Assembly (NCBI RefSeq): GCF_003367505.1 | Contig: NZ_PXXX01000019.1 | Coordinates: 45,389-109,388, forward strand | Direction of reading: 5' to 3' | Length of the DNA: 64,000 nucleotides | From: Lysinibacillus capsici | Lineage (GTDB): Bacteria > Bacillota > Bacilli > Bacillales_A > Planococcaceae | In this document: positions 25,360 to 35,326 of the stretch, piece after piece | Layout: the number at the start of each line of letters is the position of its first letter | Numbering within the stretch: position 1 is the first letter of the stretch | Program-made: the position numbers and the translations under genes | Notes under the pieces: generated by a model | What the model saw: only the letters and a program-made list of their open reading frames with translations | Told to the model about the DNA's origin: nothing | Databases searched by the model: none

Positions 25360-26565
25360 TTGAATAGAGCTGTAATTTTAGCAGGAGCAAGAACTGTGTT
25401 TGGTAAATTTGGAGGTTCATTATCAGCATTACATGCAAGTGATTTAGGTGCGATTGCCATTAAAGGGGCATTAGAGAAGGCAAATCTTGCACCTGAGCAA
25501 GTGGATGAGGTAATTTTAGGTTCTGTTTTACAAGGGGGACAGGGGCAAATTCCTTCTCGACAGGCTGCGCTGAAGGCCAATTTACCAACAGCAGTAAAAA
25601 CAGAAACAATCAATAAAGTTTGTGCTTCAGGGATGCGTGCGGTGACATTAGCAGATCAATTGATTCGTTTAGGGGACGAAGAAGTGATTATTGCGGGTGG
25701 CATGGAATCTATGTCCAATGCACCATATTATCTTCTGAATGGTCGAAATGGTTTGCGTATGGGAGATTCTACAATGGTAGATGGCATGCTATATGACGGC
25801 TTAACATGTGCTTTCGATAAAGCAAGACCACATATGGGTAGCTATGGTAATGCAACAGCTAAAGAGTTCTCGCTAAGCCGAGAAGAACAGGACACTTGGT
25901 CAGTACGCAGTCATGAACGCGCGTTAGCCGCAATTGAAAAAGGTTACTTCGCTGAAGAAATCGTACCAGTGGAGATTCCTCAACGAAAAGGTGCACCACT
26001 TATTGTTGATACAGATGAGGCACCAAGAGCAGGGACGTCTTTGGAAGTACTGGCGAAGCTAAAACCAGCCTTTGACAAGGATGGCACGATTACAGCAGGT
26101 AATGCACCTGGGGTTAACGACGGTGCATGTGCACTTGTCGTTATGAGTGAAGAACGTGCAAAACGTGAAGGTAGAGAACCATTGGCAGTAATCATTGGTC
26201 ACGAAGAACTTGCGCTTGAGCCAGAAAACTTCCCGCAAACACCAGGTCTTGTTATTAATAAATTACTGAAAAAGACTAACAAATCATTAGCAGATATTGA
26301 TTTAATTGAAATCAATGAAGCCTTTGCAGCGGTAGCTTTAGTCAGCAAGCAGTTGGCAGATTTAGATGCAGAAAAAGTGAATGTTAATGGCGGTGCAGTT
26401 GCTTTAGGTCATCCGATTGGGGCATCTGGTGCACGTATAATATTAACACTTGCACAGGAATTGAAGCGTCGTGGCGGTGGCATTGGCATTGCCGCAATTT
26501 GTTCAGGCGGCGGCCAAGGTGATGCAATTATGATTGAAGTACCAAAAACAGGGGGACTGAACTAA
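25360..26565 (+). CDS. Acetyl-CoA acetyltransferase (thiolase)
   Basis: Cleaves 3-ketoacyl-CoA, or condenses two acetyl-CoA. The active-site Cys is in [11 protein letters not shown]; the His lies in [17 protein letters not shown], and the second Cys in [10 protein letters not shown]. The start is TTG 25360: AAAAGGGG ends eight bases upstream and the protein then begins [16 protein letters not shown] as in homologs. An in-frame ATG at 25318 lacks a ribosome site. The 401 aa are standard. It leads an operon with 3-hydroxyacyl-CoA dehydrogenase and acyl-CoA dehydrogenases. Confidence 0.93.
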   Translation: MNRAVILAGARTVFGKFGGSLSALHASDLGAIAIKGALEKANLAPEQVDEVILGSVLQGGQGQIPSRQAALKANLPTAVKTETINKVCASGMRAVTLADQLIRLGDEEVIIAGGMESMSNAPYYLLNGRNGLRMGDSTMVDGMLYDGLTCAFDKARPHMGSYGNATAKEFSLSREEQDTWSVRSHERALAAIEKGYFAEEIVPVEIPQRKGAPLIVDTDEAPRAGTSLEVLAKLKPAFDKDGTITAGNAPGVNDGACALVVMSEERAKREGREPLAVIIGHEELALEPENFPQTPGLVINKLLKKTNKSLADIDLIEINEAFAAVALVSKQLADLDAEKVNVNGGAVALGHPIGASGARIILTLAQELKRRGGGIGIAAICSGGGQGDAIMIEVPKTGGLN

Positions 26566-27416
26566 TGGGAATTCAAAAGGTAATGGTCATTGGTGCAGGG
26601 CAAATGGGCTCTGGTATTGCCCAAGTTTGTGCACAAGCAGGCTTTGATGTGAAATTGAACGATATCAAACAAGAATTTTTCGAGCGTGGATTAGGGGTTA
26701 TTACGAAAAATTTATCACGTGATGTAGAAAAGGGTCGTAAAACTGAAGATGAGAAGGCTGCTGTTCTAAGTCGAATTAGTATGTCGCTAGATTTACAAGA
26801 TGCTAGTGATGTAGATATTATCATTGAAGCAGCTGTGGAAAATATGGAAATTAAGCAATCCATCTTTAAGCAACTTGATAGCATTGCGCCAGCACATGCT
26901 ATTTTAGCTACGAATACATCTTCACTGCCTATTACAGAAATTGCAGCAGTAACAAAGCGTCCAGAGCAAGTAATTGGTATGCATTTTATGAACCCTGTAC
27001 CAGTTATGAAACTTGTTGAAATCATTCGAGGTTTAGCAACAACAGATGAAGTGTACAAAGCTGTCGAAGAGATGACGGTTAAATTATCGAAAACACCAGT
27101 AGAAGTGAATGATTTCCCAGGATTTATTTCAAACCGAATCCTACTACCGATGATTAATGAAGCGATTTACGCACTTTACGAAGGTGTGGCAACAAAAGAA
27201 GCAATTGATGATGTGATGAAGCTTGGTATGAATCATCCGATGGGGCCATTAACATTGGCAGACTTCATTGGTTTAGATACTTGTCTTTACATCATGGAAA
27301 TTTTACATGAGGGTCTTGGAGACAGTAAATATCGCCCTTGCCCACTGCTACGTAAATACGTTGCAGCTGGCTGGCTAGGTAAGAAATCAGGAAGAGGCTT
27401 TTACGTTTACGAATAA
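26565..27416 (+). CDS. 3-hydroxybutyryl-CoA dehydrogenase
   Basis: NAD-dependent oxidation of 3-hydroxyacyl-CoA to 3-ketoacyl-CoA. The N-terminal Rossmann motif is [12 protein letters not shown]. The catalytic His-Glu pair fits [17 protein letters not shown], and [19 protein letters not shown] is the C-terminal dimer domain. Length 283 aa. The ATG overlaps the thiolase TAA, so the two are coupled. It resembles B. subtilis MmgB. Confidence 0.93.
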   Translation: MGIQKVMVIGAGQMGSGIAQVCAQAGFDVKLNDIKQEFFERGLGVITKNLSRDVEKGRKTEDEKAAVLSRISMSLDLQDASDVDIIIEAAVENMEIKQSIFKQLDSIAPAHAILATNTSSLPITEIAAVTKRPEQVIGMHFMNPVPVMKLVEIIRGLATTDEVYKAVEEMTVKLSKTPVEVNDFPGFISNRILLPMINEAIYALYEGVATKEAIDDVMKLGMNHPMGPLTLADFIGLDTCLYIMEILHEGLGDSKYRPCPLLRKYVAAGWLGKKSGRGFYVYE

Positions 27417-27475
27417 TCCTATGGGGATGGGGTTATTTAGATGTTTCGGGACAACTTAGAGGGGTGACATTATAG

Positions 27476-28612
27476 ATGCATTTGCAATTTACAGATGAGC
27501 AAATTATGATGCGCGATATGGTTCGTCAATTTGCTCAGGAAAAAATTCAACCATGGGTGGAGCGAATGGAAGCGGGAGAATTTCCACGTGAGCTTCTACA
27601 GCAAATGGGTGAACTTGGCTTAATGGGGATTACGACTCCAGAAGACTTAGGTGGCTCTGGTATGGATTTTACATCTTATATTATTGCGATTAATGAACTA
27701 TCAAAAGTAAGCGCTGTAATGGGTGTTATTTTATCCGTCCATACTTCAGTTGGAACGAATCCAATTATTTACTTTGGGAATGACGAACAAAAGAAACGTT
27801 ATGTACCAAAGCTTGCAACAGGCGAATATTTAGGTGCATTTTGTTTAACAGAACCAAGTGCAGGCTCAGACGCTGGCTCTTTACAGTCAAAGGCAGTGCG
27901 TGATGGCAATGAATATGTGATTAACGGCTCCAAAGTATTTATTACAAATGGTGGAGAAGCTGATGTGTATATTGTATTCGCATCTACTAACCCAGCTGAA
28001 AAAACAAAGGGTATCTCAGCATTTATTGTTGAAAAGGGAACACCTGGTTTAATCATCGGAAAAGATGAGCATAAGATGGGCTTACACGGCTCACGTACAG
28101 TTCAGCTGACATTCGATAATTGTCGCATTCCAGCCGACAACCTACTTGGGGAAGAGGGAGAAGGCTTTAAAATTGCGATGGCCAATTTAGATGTTGGACG
28201 AATCGGCATTGCGGCACAGGCGTTAGGAATTGCTGAGGCGGCACTAGAGGCGTCTACTGCTTATGCTAAAGAACGCATTCAATTTGGTAAGCCGATTGCC
28301 GCACAACAAGGTGTTGGCTTTAAGCTTGCGGATATGGCAACGGCTGTTGAATCTGCAAAACTGTTAGTCTATCGTGCAGCCGATTTACGTGCAAAAGGTT
28401 TACCATGTGGAGCAGAAGCTTCAATGGCTAAACTTTTCTCATCACGAACAGCGGTACAAACGGCAATAGAGGCTGTTCAAATATTTGGCGGCTACGGCTA
28501 TACGGAAGATTATCCAGTAGAGCGCTATTTCCGCGATGCAAAGGTGACAGAAATCTATGAAGGTACAAGTGAAATTCAACGACTAGTCATTAGTAAACAT
28601 TTACTGAAATAA
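27476..28612 (+). CDS. Short-chain acyl-CoA dehydrogenase (MmgC/Bcd-type)
   Basis: FAD-dependent acyl-CoA oxidation. At 378 aa it has CLTEPSAGSDAGSLQ, KVFITNGGEADVYIVFA, the KERIQFGKPIAAQQGVGFKLADMA signature (in part), and IYEGTSEIQRLVI with the catalytic Glu. GAGGGGTGA precedes ATG 27476. It is closely similar to the next gene, so the two probably arose by duplication and split substrates (straight-chain versus branched-chain, inferred). Confidence 0.9.
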   Translation: MHLQFTDEQIMMRDMVRQFAQEKIQPWVERMEAGEFPRELLQQMGELGLMGITTPEDLGGSGMDFTSYIIAINELSKVSAVMGVILSVHTSVGTNPIIYFGNDEQKKRYVPKLATGEYLGAFCLTEPSAGSDAGSLQSKAVRDGNEYVINGSKVFITNGGEADVYIVFASTNPAEKTKGISAFIVEKGTPGLIIGKDEHKMGLHGSRTVQLTFDNCRIPADNLLGEEGEGFKIAMANLDVGRIGIAAQALGIAEAALEASTAYAKERIQFGKPIAAQQGVGFKLADMATAVESAKLLVYRAADLRAKGLPCGAEASMAKLFSSRTAVQTAIEAVQIFGGYGYTEDYPVERYFRDAKVTEIYEGTSEIQRLVISKHLLK

Positions 28613-28778
28613 AGCCTGATATTGCGAATGGTACAAAGTGATGGAAACCGTTCAAGAGTGAGGGGAAAACGTTTATTAAGGGTGTGAACTGCTCTGAAAT
28701 AAGGCAAACCCGCTCAATCCAACCTAACAATAATCAGGTAACACAAAACAGAGTCTAACTAAAAAGGGGAAATGGACA

Positions 28779-29915
28779 ATGAACTTTCAGTTAACAGAAG
28801 AGCATGAACAATTACGTGAAATGATTCGTGATTTTGCTATAAATGAAGTGGCGCCAACAGCTGCTGAACGTGACGAAAATGAAGAATTTGACCGTGCGAT
28901 TTTCGACAAAATGGCTGAGCTTGGGCTTACTGGTATTCCATGGCCTGAGGAATATGGTGGTGCAGGATTTGATTACCTTGCATATGTCATAGCTGTTGAG
29001 GAACTTTCACGTGTTTGTGCTTCGACTGGTGTAACTTTATCTGCACATACTTCACTGGCAGGTTGGCCACTTTACAAGTTCGGTACAGAAGAACAAAAAC
29101 AAAAATACCTTCGTCCAATGGCTGAAGGCAAACATATTGGTGCATATGGTTTAACAGAACCTGGCTCTGGCTCTGATGCGGGTGGCATGAAAACTTATGC
29201 AAAACGTGATGGCGATGATTATATTTTAAATGGCTCAAAAATCTTTATTACGAACGGTGGAGTAGCAGATACATATATTGTATTTGCAGTAACAGACCCT
29301 GAAGCAAAACATGGCACATCCGCATTTATCGTGGAAGCTGGATTTGAAGGTTTCTCTGTAGGGAAGAAAGAAAAAAAATTAGGAATTCGTTCATCTCCAA
29401 CAACAGAGATTATTTTTGATAACTGTCGTGTTCCAAAGGAAAATCTATTAGGGGCTGAAGGGGAAGGCTTTAAGATTGCCATGACGACACTAGATGGTGG
29501 ACGTAATGGTATTGCGGCTCAAGCAGTAGGAATTGCACAAGGAGCACTCGATGCAGCAGTTGACTATGCCAAAGAACGTGTGCAATTTGGTAAACCGATC
29601 ACTGCAAATCAAGGCATTTCCTTTAAATTAGCCGATATGGCAACTCAAATTGAGGCTTCTCGACTTCTTACATACCAAGCGGCATGGTTAGAATCTAATA
29701 ACCTACCATATGGTAAGGCATCTGCAATGGCGAAATTAATGGCTGGCGATACAGCAATGAGTGTAACGACAGAGGCGGTTCAAGTTTTTGGTGGCTATGG
29801 TTATACAAAAGATTACCCTGTAGAGCGCTTTATGCGTGATGCTAAAATTACACAAATTTACGAAGGTACGCAGGAGATTCAACGTCTTGTTATCTCGCGT
29901 ATGCTAACGAAATAA
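28779..29915 (+). CDS. acdA: Acyl-CoA dehydrogenase (AcdA-type)
   Basis: A second 378-aa FAD acyl-CoA dehydrogenase with [51 protein letters not shown], and the catalytic Glu in [13 protein letters not shown]. Position relative to fadF and rpoE matches B. subtilis acdA. AAAAGGGGA precedes the ATG. A 166-bp gap separates it from the previous dehydrogenase gene, with no terminator visible, so read-through is likely. Electrons would go through ETF to FadF. Confidence 0.9.
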   Translation: MNFQLTEEHEQLREMIRDFAINEVAPTAAERDENEEFDRAIFDKMAELGLTGIPWPEEYGGAGFDYLAYVIAVEELSRVCASTGVTLSAHTSLAGWPLYKFGTEEQKQKYLRPMAEGKHIGAYGLTEPGSGSDAGGMKTYAKRDGDDYILNGSKIFITNGGVADTYIVFAVTDPEAKHGTSAFIVEAGFEGFSVGKKEKKLGIRSSPTTEIIFDNCRVPKENLLGAEGEGFKIAMTTLDGGRNGIAAQAVGIAQGALDAAVDYAKERVQFGKPITANQGISFKLADMATQIEASRLLTYQAAWLESNNLPYGKASAMAKLMAGDTAMSVTTEAVQVFGGYGYTKDYPVERFMRDAKITQIYEGTQEIQRLVISRMLTK

Positions 29916-30551
29916 TTGATGACTGATAAAGATAAAAGGCCCCAAGTACAGTCAACCGTAAAAGATGAAAATCTAATCGCCATTCGTCGTGAACAAATGA
30001 TTCAAGGAGCTATTAAGCTATTTAAAGAAAAAGGCTTTCACCGTGCCACGACGAGAGAAATTGCAAAAGCTGCTGGCTTTAGTATCGGTACTTTGTATGA
30101 ATACATCCGAACGAAGGAAGATGTTCTATACCTTGTTTGTGACAGTATCTATCACCATGCAATGGAGCGTCTTTCAAGTTATGAGATTAAAGCAGGAACT
30201 ATTGATGAGTTAAAAGAAATGATTCGGGAATACTTCCTGCAAATCGATAGTATGGTTGATGAGCTAACAATCATGTATCAAGAAACAAAATCATTGTCAA
30301 AAGAAGCACAACGCTATGTTTTTAGTAAAGAGTTTGAAATGGTTGCCACATTTGAACGCTTGTTACAGCGATGTGTCCAGTCTGGCGAACTAACTATGAC
30401 AGAGAAGCAAATCCATTTAGCAGCCAATAACTTAGTTGTTTCAGGACAAAGCTGGGCGTTTCGCAAATGGGCTTTACATCGTCAGCATTCAATAGACGAA
30501 TTCATTGACATGCAAATCACCTTGTTCATTTCAGGCATAAAGGGGTTTTAA
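29916..30551 (+). CDS. TetR family regulator (FadR-like)
   Basis: A 211-aa one-component repressor. The helix-turn-helix is at about residues 28-70 (GAIKLFKEKGFHRATTREIAKAAGFSIG, quoted in part), followed by an all-helical ligand domain. It starts at TTG 29916 or ATG 29919, directly after the acdA stop and without a clear ribosome site, so translation is probably coupled. Place and domain type suggest control of the surrounding acyl-CoA genes through the operators at 22.8 and 25.3 kb, released by long- or branched-chain acyl-CoA. The link to those sites is inferred. Confidence 0.85.
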   Translation: MMTDKDKRPQVQSTVKDENLIAIRREQMIQGAIKLFKEKGFHRATTREIAKAAGFSIGTLYEYIRTKEDVLYLVCDSIYHHAMERLSSYEIKAGTIDELKEMIREYFLQIDSMVDELTIMYQETKSLSKEAQRYVFSKEFEMVATFERLLQRCVQSGELTMTEKQIHLAANNLVVSGQSWAFRKWALHRQHSIDEFIDMQITLFISGIKGF

Positions 30552-30569
30552 TATTTGTAAGGGGTTTGT

Positions 30570-30610
30570 CGGCAATTGCATATAGCGATATTGCAATGCC
30601 GGCTTTTTTT
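30570..30610 (+). terminator. Terminator or attenuator directly upstream of icmF
   Basis: A ten-bp stem with one bulge (30570-30580 with 30591-30601) followed by seven T. It lies 19 bases after the TetR stop and only 32 bases before the icmF start, too close for a full promoter between them. Confidence 0.8.
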
Positions 30611-30641
30611 ATTCAATAAGGGGAGAAAGTGGGGATTTCAT

Positions 30642-33600
30642 ATGACAAAGGTAGAAGTATATCGTCCAAAAAATCACGTACGTTTTGTGACAGCATCGAG
30701 TCTTTTTGATGGACATGATGCTTCAGTCAATATTATGCGACGCATTTTACAATCGAGCGGTGTAGAAGTAATCCATTTAGGTCATAATCGTTCTGTTGAA
30801 GAAGTCGTGAATGCTGCGATACAAGAAGATGCACAAGGGATTGCGGTTTCTTCTTATCAAGGCGGACATATGGAATACTTTAAATATATGTATGATTTAC
30901 TGCGCGAAAAAGGAGCACCACATATTAAAATTTATGGCGGTGGTGGAGGAGTTATTTTACCTCGTGAAATTAAAGAGCTTCATACGTATGGCATTGCAGG
31001 GATATTCTCACCAGAGGATGGCCGTGTTTTAGGGCTACAGGGAATGATTAATGAACAAATTAAAGGAACAGATTTTCCTACTGCAACAGGTAATTATTTA
31101 GAGAAATTAAAGTCTTTAACGACAGAGACGCCTGAAATTTTAGCCAATCTAATAACAGCAGCTGAGTCAAATGACGATGAAGCTACGAAAGAAATGCTAG
31201 CAGAGGCAAGAAAGCTTTCAAAAGGTACGCCAGTAATGGGGATTACGGGAACAGGTGGTGCAGGGAAATCATCCTTAACGGATGAACTGATTCGCCGCTT
31301 CCTAAAAGAATTCCCAGATAAACGTGTAGCCATTCTATCAGTCGATCCAACAAAGCAAAAAACGGGTGGAGCATTGCTTGGGGATCGTATTCGCATGAAC
31401 GCTATTTTTAATAACCGTGTTTATATGCGTAGTTTAGCAACACGTGGCTCACGTACAGAATTATCTGCATCAATTGGTGATGTGCTAGATGTAGTACGTG
31501 TAGCAGGTTATGACTTAATCATCGTAGAAACAAGTGGAATCGGTCAAGGTGATGCCGAAATTACTAAATACACGGATCTATCTATGTATGTCATGACAAG
31601 CGAATTCGGTGCACCTACACAACTTGAGAAAATTGATATGATTGACTTTGCAGATGTTATTGCGATCAATAAATTTGAGCGAAAAGGCTCAGAGGACGCC
31701 CTTCGACAAGTACAAAAACAATATCAACGTTCCCGCGAGCTTTGGGATGAATCACTTGATAACATGCCAGTCTACGGTACAATAGCTAGCCAGTTTAATG
31801 ACAAAGGCACAAATGCGTTATTCGCCGCCCTCGTTAAAATAATTAACGAAAAAACAGGTTTTAATTGGGAAACAAGCTATGAGCAATTTGCGAAAACGCA
31901 AAAGCAAGATGTTATCATTCCAAACGATCGCCGTTATTATTTACGTGAGATTACGGACACTGTCCGTGGCTATCATAAAAAAACTGAGCAGCAGGTGGCA
32001 TTTGCTCGTCGACTATTCCAATTAGAAGGTGCTATTGCAGCTGTCCAAGAAAAAGCTCCAGATGATGTGCTTGTGGCATCGCTTACTTCTTTAGCAGAAG
32101 GTGTTAGAGATGAATTAACAGCAGAATCCAAGCGTATATTGGATAATTGGCAGGCATTAAAAGAAGCGTATGCTGGCGATGAGTTTGTGACTAAAGTTCG
32201 CGATAAAGAAATTCGTACCATCTTAAAAACAACTAGTCTTTCTGGCACGAAAATTCCAAAAGTAGCATTACCGAAGTTTGAAGACTATGGGGAAATCTTG
32301 CGTTGGGTTTATAAAGAAAATGTTCCTGGCGAATTCCCATATACGGCTGGTGTATTCCAATTCAAACGTGAGGGTGAAGATCCGAAGCGTCAATTTGCTG
32401 GCGAGGGAACACCAGAACGTACAAATAAACGCTTCCATTATTTATCAAAAGATGATGATGCAAAACGTTTATCTACAGCTTTTGATTCTGTAACCTTGTA
32501 TGGGGAAGACCCAGATTACCGTCCAGATATTTACGGTAAGGTTGGAGAATCAGGTGTATCGATCTGTACACTAGAAGATATGAAAAAACTTTACGCAGGC
32601 TTTGATTTATGTGCACCGTCTACATCTGTATCAATGACTATTAATGGACCAGCACCTATTATTTTAGCAATGTTTATGAATACAGCAATCGATCAACAAG
32701 TTCAATTACGTGAGCAAGAGCTAGGACGAACTTTGACAGTTGAAGAGTTTACCGAGACACGTGAAAAAACATTGCAAGTCGTACGTGGAACAGTACAAGC
32801 TGATATTTTAAAAGAAGATCAGGGCCAGAATACATGCATTTTCTCAACAGAGTTTGCTTTGCGTATGATGGGCGATATTCAGCAATACTTTATAGACCAT
32901 AAAGTACGTAACTATTATTCTGTTTCCATTTCTGGTTATCATATTGCGGAAGCTGGAGCAAACCCTATTTCCCAATTAGCCTTCACCTTAGCTAATGGCT
33001 TTACGTATGTAGAGTATTATTTAAGTCGTGGCATGAATATCAATGACTTTGCACCAAATTTATCATTCTTCTTCTCAAATGGACTAGATCCAGAGTATAC
33101 AGTAATCGGTCGTGTGGCACGACGTATTTGGGCTATTGTAATGCGTGATAAATACGGTGCTAATGAGCGCGCTCAAAAGCTAAAGTATCACATTCAAACG
33201 TCTGGGCGTAGTTTACACGCACAAGAGATTGATTTTAATGATATTCGTACAACATTACAGGCTTTAATGGCATTACAAGATAACTGTAACTCATTGCATA
33301 CAAACGCCTACGATGAGGCCATTACTACACCTACGGAGGAATCTGTAAGACGTGCTATGGCAATTCAAATGATTATTACAAAAGAGCATGGTTTAGCAAA
33401 AAATGAAAACCCACTACAAGGCGCGTTTATTGTTGAAGAATTAACAGATCTTGTGGAAGAAGCGGTTCTTGAAGAGTTTGATCGTATTAATGATCGTGGC
33501 GGTGTGTTAGGTGCTATGGAAACGCAATACCAACGTGGTAAAATTCAAGAAGAATCTATGTACTACGAAATGTTAAAACATTCAGGAGAGTTACCAATCA

Positions 33601-33890
33601 TTGGTGTTAATACTTACTTGAACCCAAATCCACCTTCAGATGCTGATATAGATAATATGGAAATCGCACGTGCATCGACAGAAGAAAAAGAGACACAAAT
33701 TCGTAATTTACAAGCTTTTTGGAAAGCCCATGAAGAGGAAAGTGAAGCTGCGATTGCACGTCTACAAGAAGTGGCTGTCAATAATGGTAATATTTTTGCT
33801 GAGCTGATGGAGTCAGTAAAAGTAGCGAGTTTAGGACAAATTACAAAAGCTTTATATGAAGTTGGCGGACAATATCGTCGTAATATGTAA
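30642..33890 (+). CDS. icmF: Fused isobutyryl-CoA mutase IcmF (B12-dependent)
   Basis: Interconverts isobutyryl-CoA and butyryl-CoA using adenosylcobalamin. Its 1082 aa carry, in order, a B12-binding domain ([16 protein letters not shown] with the cobalt-ligating His), a MeaI-type G-protein chaperone with P-loop [10 protein letters not shown] near residue 203, and the TIM-barrel mutase (about 530-1082). ATG 30642 is right: GGGGAGAAAGTGGGG precedes it, and the reading frame open to 30576 runs through a terminator hairpin. The gene sits downstream of the TetR/acyl-CoA genes and 8 kb from the B12 uptake operon. A pivalyl- or isovaleryl-CoA mutase side activity is known for the family. Confidence 0.95.
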   Translation: MTKVEVYRPKNHVRFVTASSLFDGHDASVNIMRRILQSSGVEVIHLGHNRSVEEVVNAAIQEDAQGIAVSSYQGGHMEYFKYMYDLLREKGAPHIKIYGGGGGVILPREIKELHTYGIAGIFSPEDGRVLGLQGMINEQIKGTDFPTATGNYLEKLKSLTTETPEILANLITAAESNDDEATKEMLAEARKLSKGTPVMGITGTGGAGKSSLTDELIRRFLKEFPDKRVAILSVDPTKQKTGGALLGDRIRMNAIFNNRVYMRSLATRGSRTELSASIGDVLDVVRVAGYDLIIVETSGIGQGDAEITKYTDLSMYVMTSEFGAPTQLEKIDMIDFADVIAINKFERKGSEDALRQVQKQYQRSRELWDESLDNMPVYGTIASQFNDKGTNALFAALVKIINEKTGFNWETSYEQFAKTQKQDVIIPNDRRYYLREITDTVRGYHKKTEQQVAFARRLFQLEGAIAAVQEKAPDDVLVASLTSLAEGVRDELTAESKRILDNWQALKEAYAGDEFVTKVRDKEIRTILKTTSLSGTKIPKVALPKFEDYGEILRWVYKENVPGEFPYTAGVFQFKREGEDPKRQFAGEGTPERTNKRFHYLSKDDDAKRLSTAFDSVTLYGEDPDYRPDIYGKVGESGVSICTLEDMKKLYAGFDLCAPSTSVSMTINGPAPIILAMFMNTAIDQQVQLREQELGRTLTVEEFTETREKTLQVVRGTVQADILKEDQGQNTCIFSTEFALRMMGDIQQYFIDHKVRNYYSVSISGYHIAEAGANPISQLAFTLANGFTYVEYYLSRGMNINDFAPNLSFFFSNGLDPEYTVIGRVARRIWAIVMRDKYGANERAQKLKYHIQTSGRSLHAQEIDFNDIRTTLQALMALQDNCNSLHTNAYDEAITTPTEESVRRAMAIQMIITKEHGLAKNENPLQGAFIVEELTDLVEEAVLEEFDRINDRGGVLGAMETQYQRGKIQEESMYYEMLKHSGELPIIGVNTYLNPNPPSDADIDNMEIARASTEEKETQIRNLQAFWKAHEEESEAAIARLQEVAVNNGNIFAELMESVKVASLGQITKALYEVGGQYRRNM

Positions 33891-33947
33891 GCAAGGTTGA
33901 TCAAAACTTCTTGTTTTCTATTCAAGTATCATGCTTCTCTAATTTCT

Positions 33948-33982
33948 AGTGTCTAGTCTTAAGATTAGGCACTTCTTTTTAT
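33948..33982 (+). terminator. icmF terminator
   Basis: Thirteen-bp stem with two G-T pairs (33948-33960 with 33961-33973, closing on CTTAAG), then T-rich sequence. Confidence 0.8.
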
Positions 33983-34027
33983 TTTCGTTATAATAGAAAT
34001 GTAAAAAAAGGGGAGGCGCAGTAGAGG

Positions 34028-34186
34028 ATGAAATCAGCTATTCACTACATAATTATATTAGCTTTAGTATTGGGAGCCTTTTTCCTGTATAATAAGCAAA
34101 TTGGCGCTATTCCTTTACTACTATTATCTGTCTATTTGTTTTATCTTGGAATAAAAAAAATGCGTAATATAAAAAACAGTAATTGA
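34028..34186 (+). CDS. Small membrane protein of 52 residues, function unknown
   Basis: The frame from ATG 34028 to TGA 34184 encodes two likely TM segments (about 5-20 and 26-43) and a basic tail (KKMRNIKN). GGGGAGG at 34010-34016 precedes it by 11 bases. It follows the icmF terminator and precedes rpoE. A TATAAT at 33990-33995 could serve as its -10 element, with no strong -35. I do not recognise it. The ribosome site and hydrophobic pattern make it more likely real than chance. Confidence 0.6.
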   Translation: MKSAIHYIIILALVLGAFFLYNKQIGAIPLLLLSVYLFYLGIKKMRNIKNSN

Positions 34187-34339
34187 AGCTAGCAAAGGGG
34201 CTAAAACTTTGTATATAATGGGTATTATGCTTATTGTATGGAAAGAACCTTTTGCGTGGCCTTTTTTGCTGCGCTTGGAGAATAAAGCACCATGTAATTT
34301 TAAAACGTCCATTGTGATGAGGGAAAGGAAGTGCACGAA

Positions 34340-34882
34340 TTGAATTTTCGTGAAATGACAAAGGAACAATTAACAGAAGAATCGTTAATTAACTTAGCTT
34401 ATGCAATTTTAAATGAAAAACGTGCCTCAGTGTCTTTTAATGATTTATTAAAATTAATTCAAGAGCTTGTGGGCTATAGTGATGCAGAAATGAAATCCCG
34501 TCTGTTACAATTTTATACAGATATCAATATTGATGGTCGCTTCTTATATAATCAAGAAGCAGGCTGGGGCTTACGTGAATGGTTTAAAGTTGAGCAAATC
34601 GAAGAAGAAACAGCTCCTTCTGTTAAGACTCAAAAGAAAAAATCTAAAGCTGCCTTTGATGATGAAGATCTTGATGAAGAGGTAGACTTAGATGAAGAAG
34701 ATATCGACTTTGATGAAGACTTTGAAGAGTTCATTGATGAAGAAGAACTTGATGAAGAAGATGATGAAAAAGAAGATATCGACTTTGACGATGAAGAACT
34801 AGAAGAAATTGATGAAGAAATCGATGAAGAGTTTATTGATGAAGAGGAAGAAGAATTTGAGGAAGAAGAGGAAGAGATCTAA
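34340..34882 (+). CDS. rpoE: DNA-directed RNA polymerase delta subunit
   Basis: Accessory RNA polymerase subunit of Firmicutes that speeds recycling and sharpens promoter choice. The N-terminal HARE-HTH domain contains LLQFYTDINIDGRFLYN and WGLREW; a Lys-rich linker (KKKSKAA) leads to a Glu/Asp tail of about 75 residues. TTG 34340 is preferred because AAGGAAG ends eight bases before it; GTG 34331 sits inside that site. The length (180 aa) fits the family. pyrG follows, as in B. subtilis. Confidence 0.93.
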   Translation: MNFREMTKEQLTEESLINLAYAILNEKRASVSFNDLLKLIQELVGYSDAEMKSRLLQFYTDINIDGRFLYNQEAGWGLREWFKVEQIEEETAPSVKTQKKKSKAAFDDEDLDEEVDLDEEDIDFDEDFEEFIDEEELDEEDDEKEDIDFDDEELEEIDEEIDEEFIDEEEEEFEEEEEEI

Positions 34883-34930
34883 TACAGTACACTTAGAATT
34901 TTCTTTCTTTTAAGCTAGAAGCAAAAAATC

Positions 34931-35045
34931 TTGACTTCTATCACGGTTACGTTTAATCTTTTACTTGGGCTCCTTAAAAGAAGGAGAAAGACCGTGTATA
35001 TAATACGCTCCCCCTGCAAACCTATGCAGGAGGAGCGTTTTTTTG
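34931..35045 (+). promoter_or_regulatory. pyrG promoter and CTP-responsive attenuator
   Basis: Promoter TTGACT (34931-34936), 17 bp, TAATCT (34954-34959). The predicted transcript begins GGGCTCC at 34967. A terminator hairpin follows (35005-35018 with 35025-35038, then a T run) whose 5' arm contains CTCCCCC. In B. subtilis pyrG, low CTP causes repeated G addition at a GGGC start, and the extra Gs pair with the C-rich arm to prevent termination. The same parts are present here. The rest of the 444-bp gap (35046-35326) shows only a short CTACA/TGTAG hairpin near 35213. Confidence 0.88.
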
Positions 35046-35326
35046 TTTTTAACTTTAATCATTTTAGTTCTCCCATACTTTTAATACCGATATGAATATA
35101 AATGTTTTTAATTATTCATGATGTATAGTAAACGGTGACTGAAAAGTTATTAGAGTTTTATGGTTTAAAGGAAAGTGGAAAAGAGATAGAACCGATTACA
35201 GCTTCGAATCGACTACATTTTGTAGACATTCTCGGCTTTTCTTTTTTTAGGGTATTAGAATGTAAATGGTTCTGATCCCCCCTAAACGCACTAATATTTT
35301 AGAACATCATAAGGAGGAATTTATTC

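Noticed and set aside
28664-28677. CcpA (cre) site before acdA
   Set aside because: GGAAAACGTTTATT differs from the cre consensus at three positions, including conserved ends.
30576-30641. N-terminal extension of IcmF
   Set aside because: It would be translated through a terminator hairpin. ATG 30642 has a ribosome site and matches the family N-terminus.
35196-35245. T-box or riboswitch between the pyrG attenuator and pyrG
   Set aside because: Only a short CTACA/TGTAG hairpin is present; no T-box sequence or known aptamer core was found.
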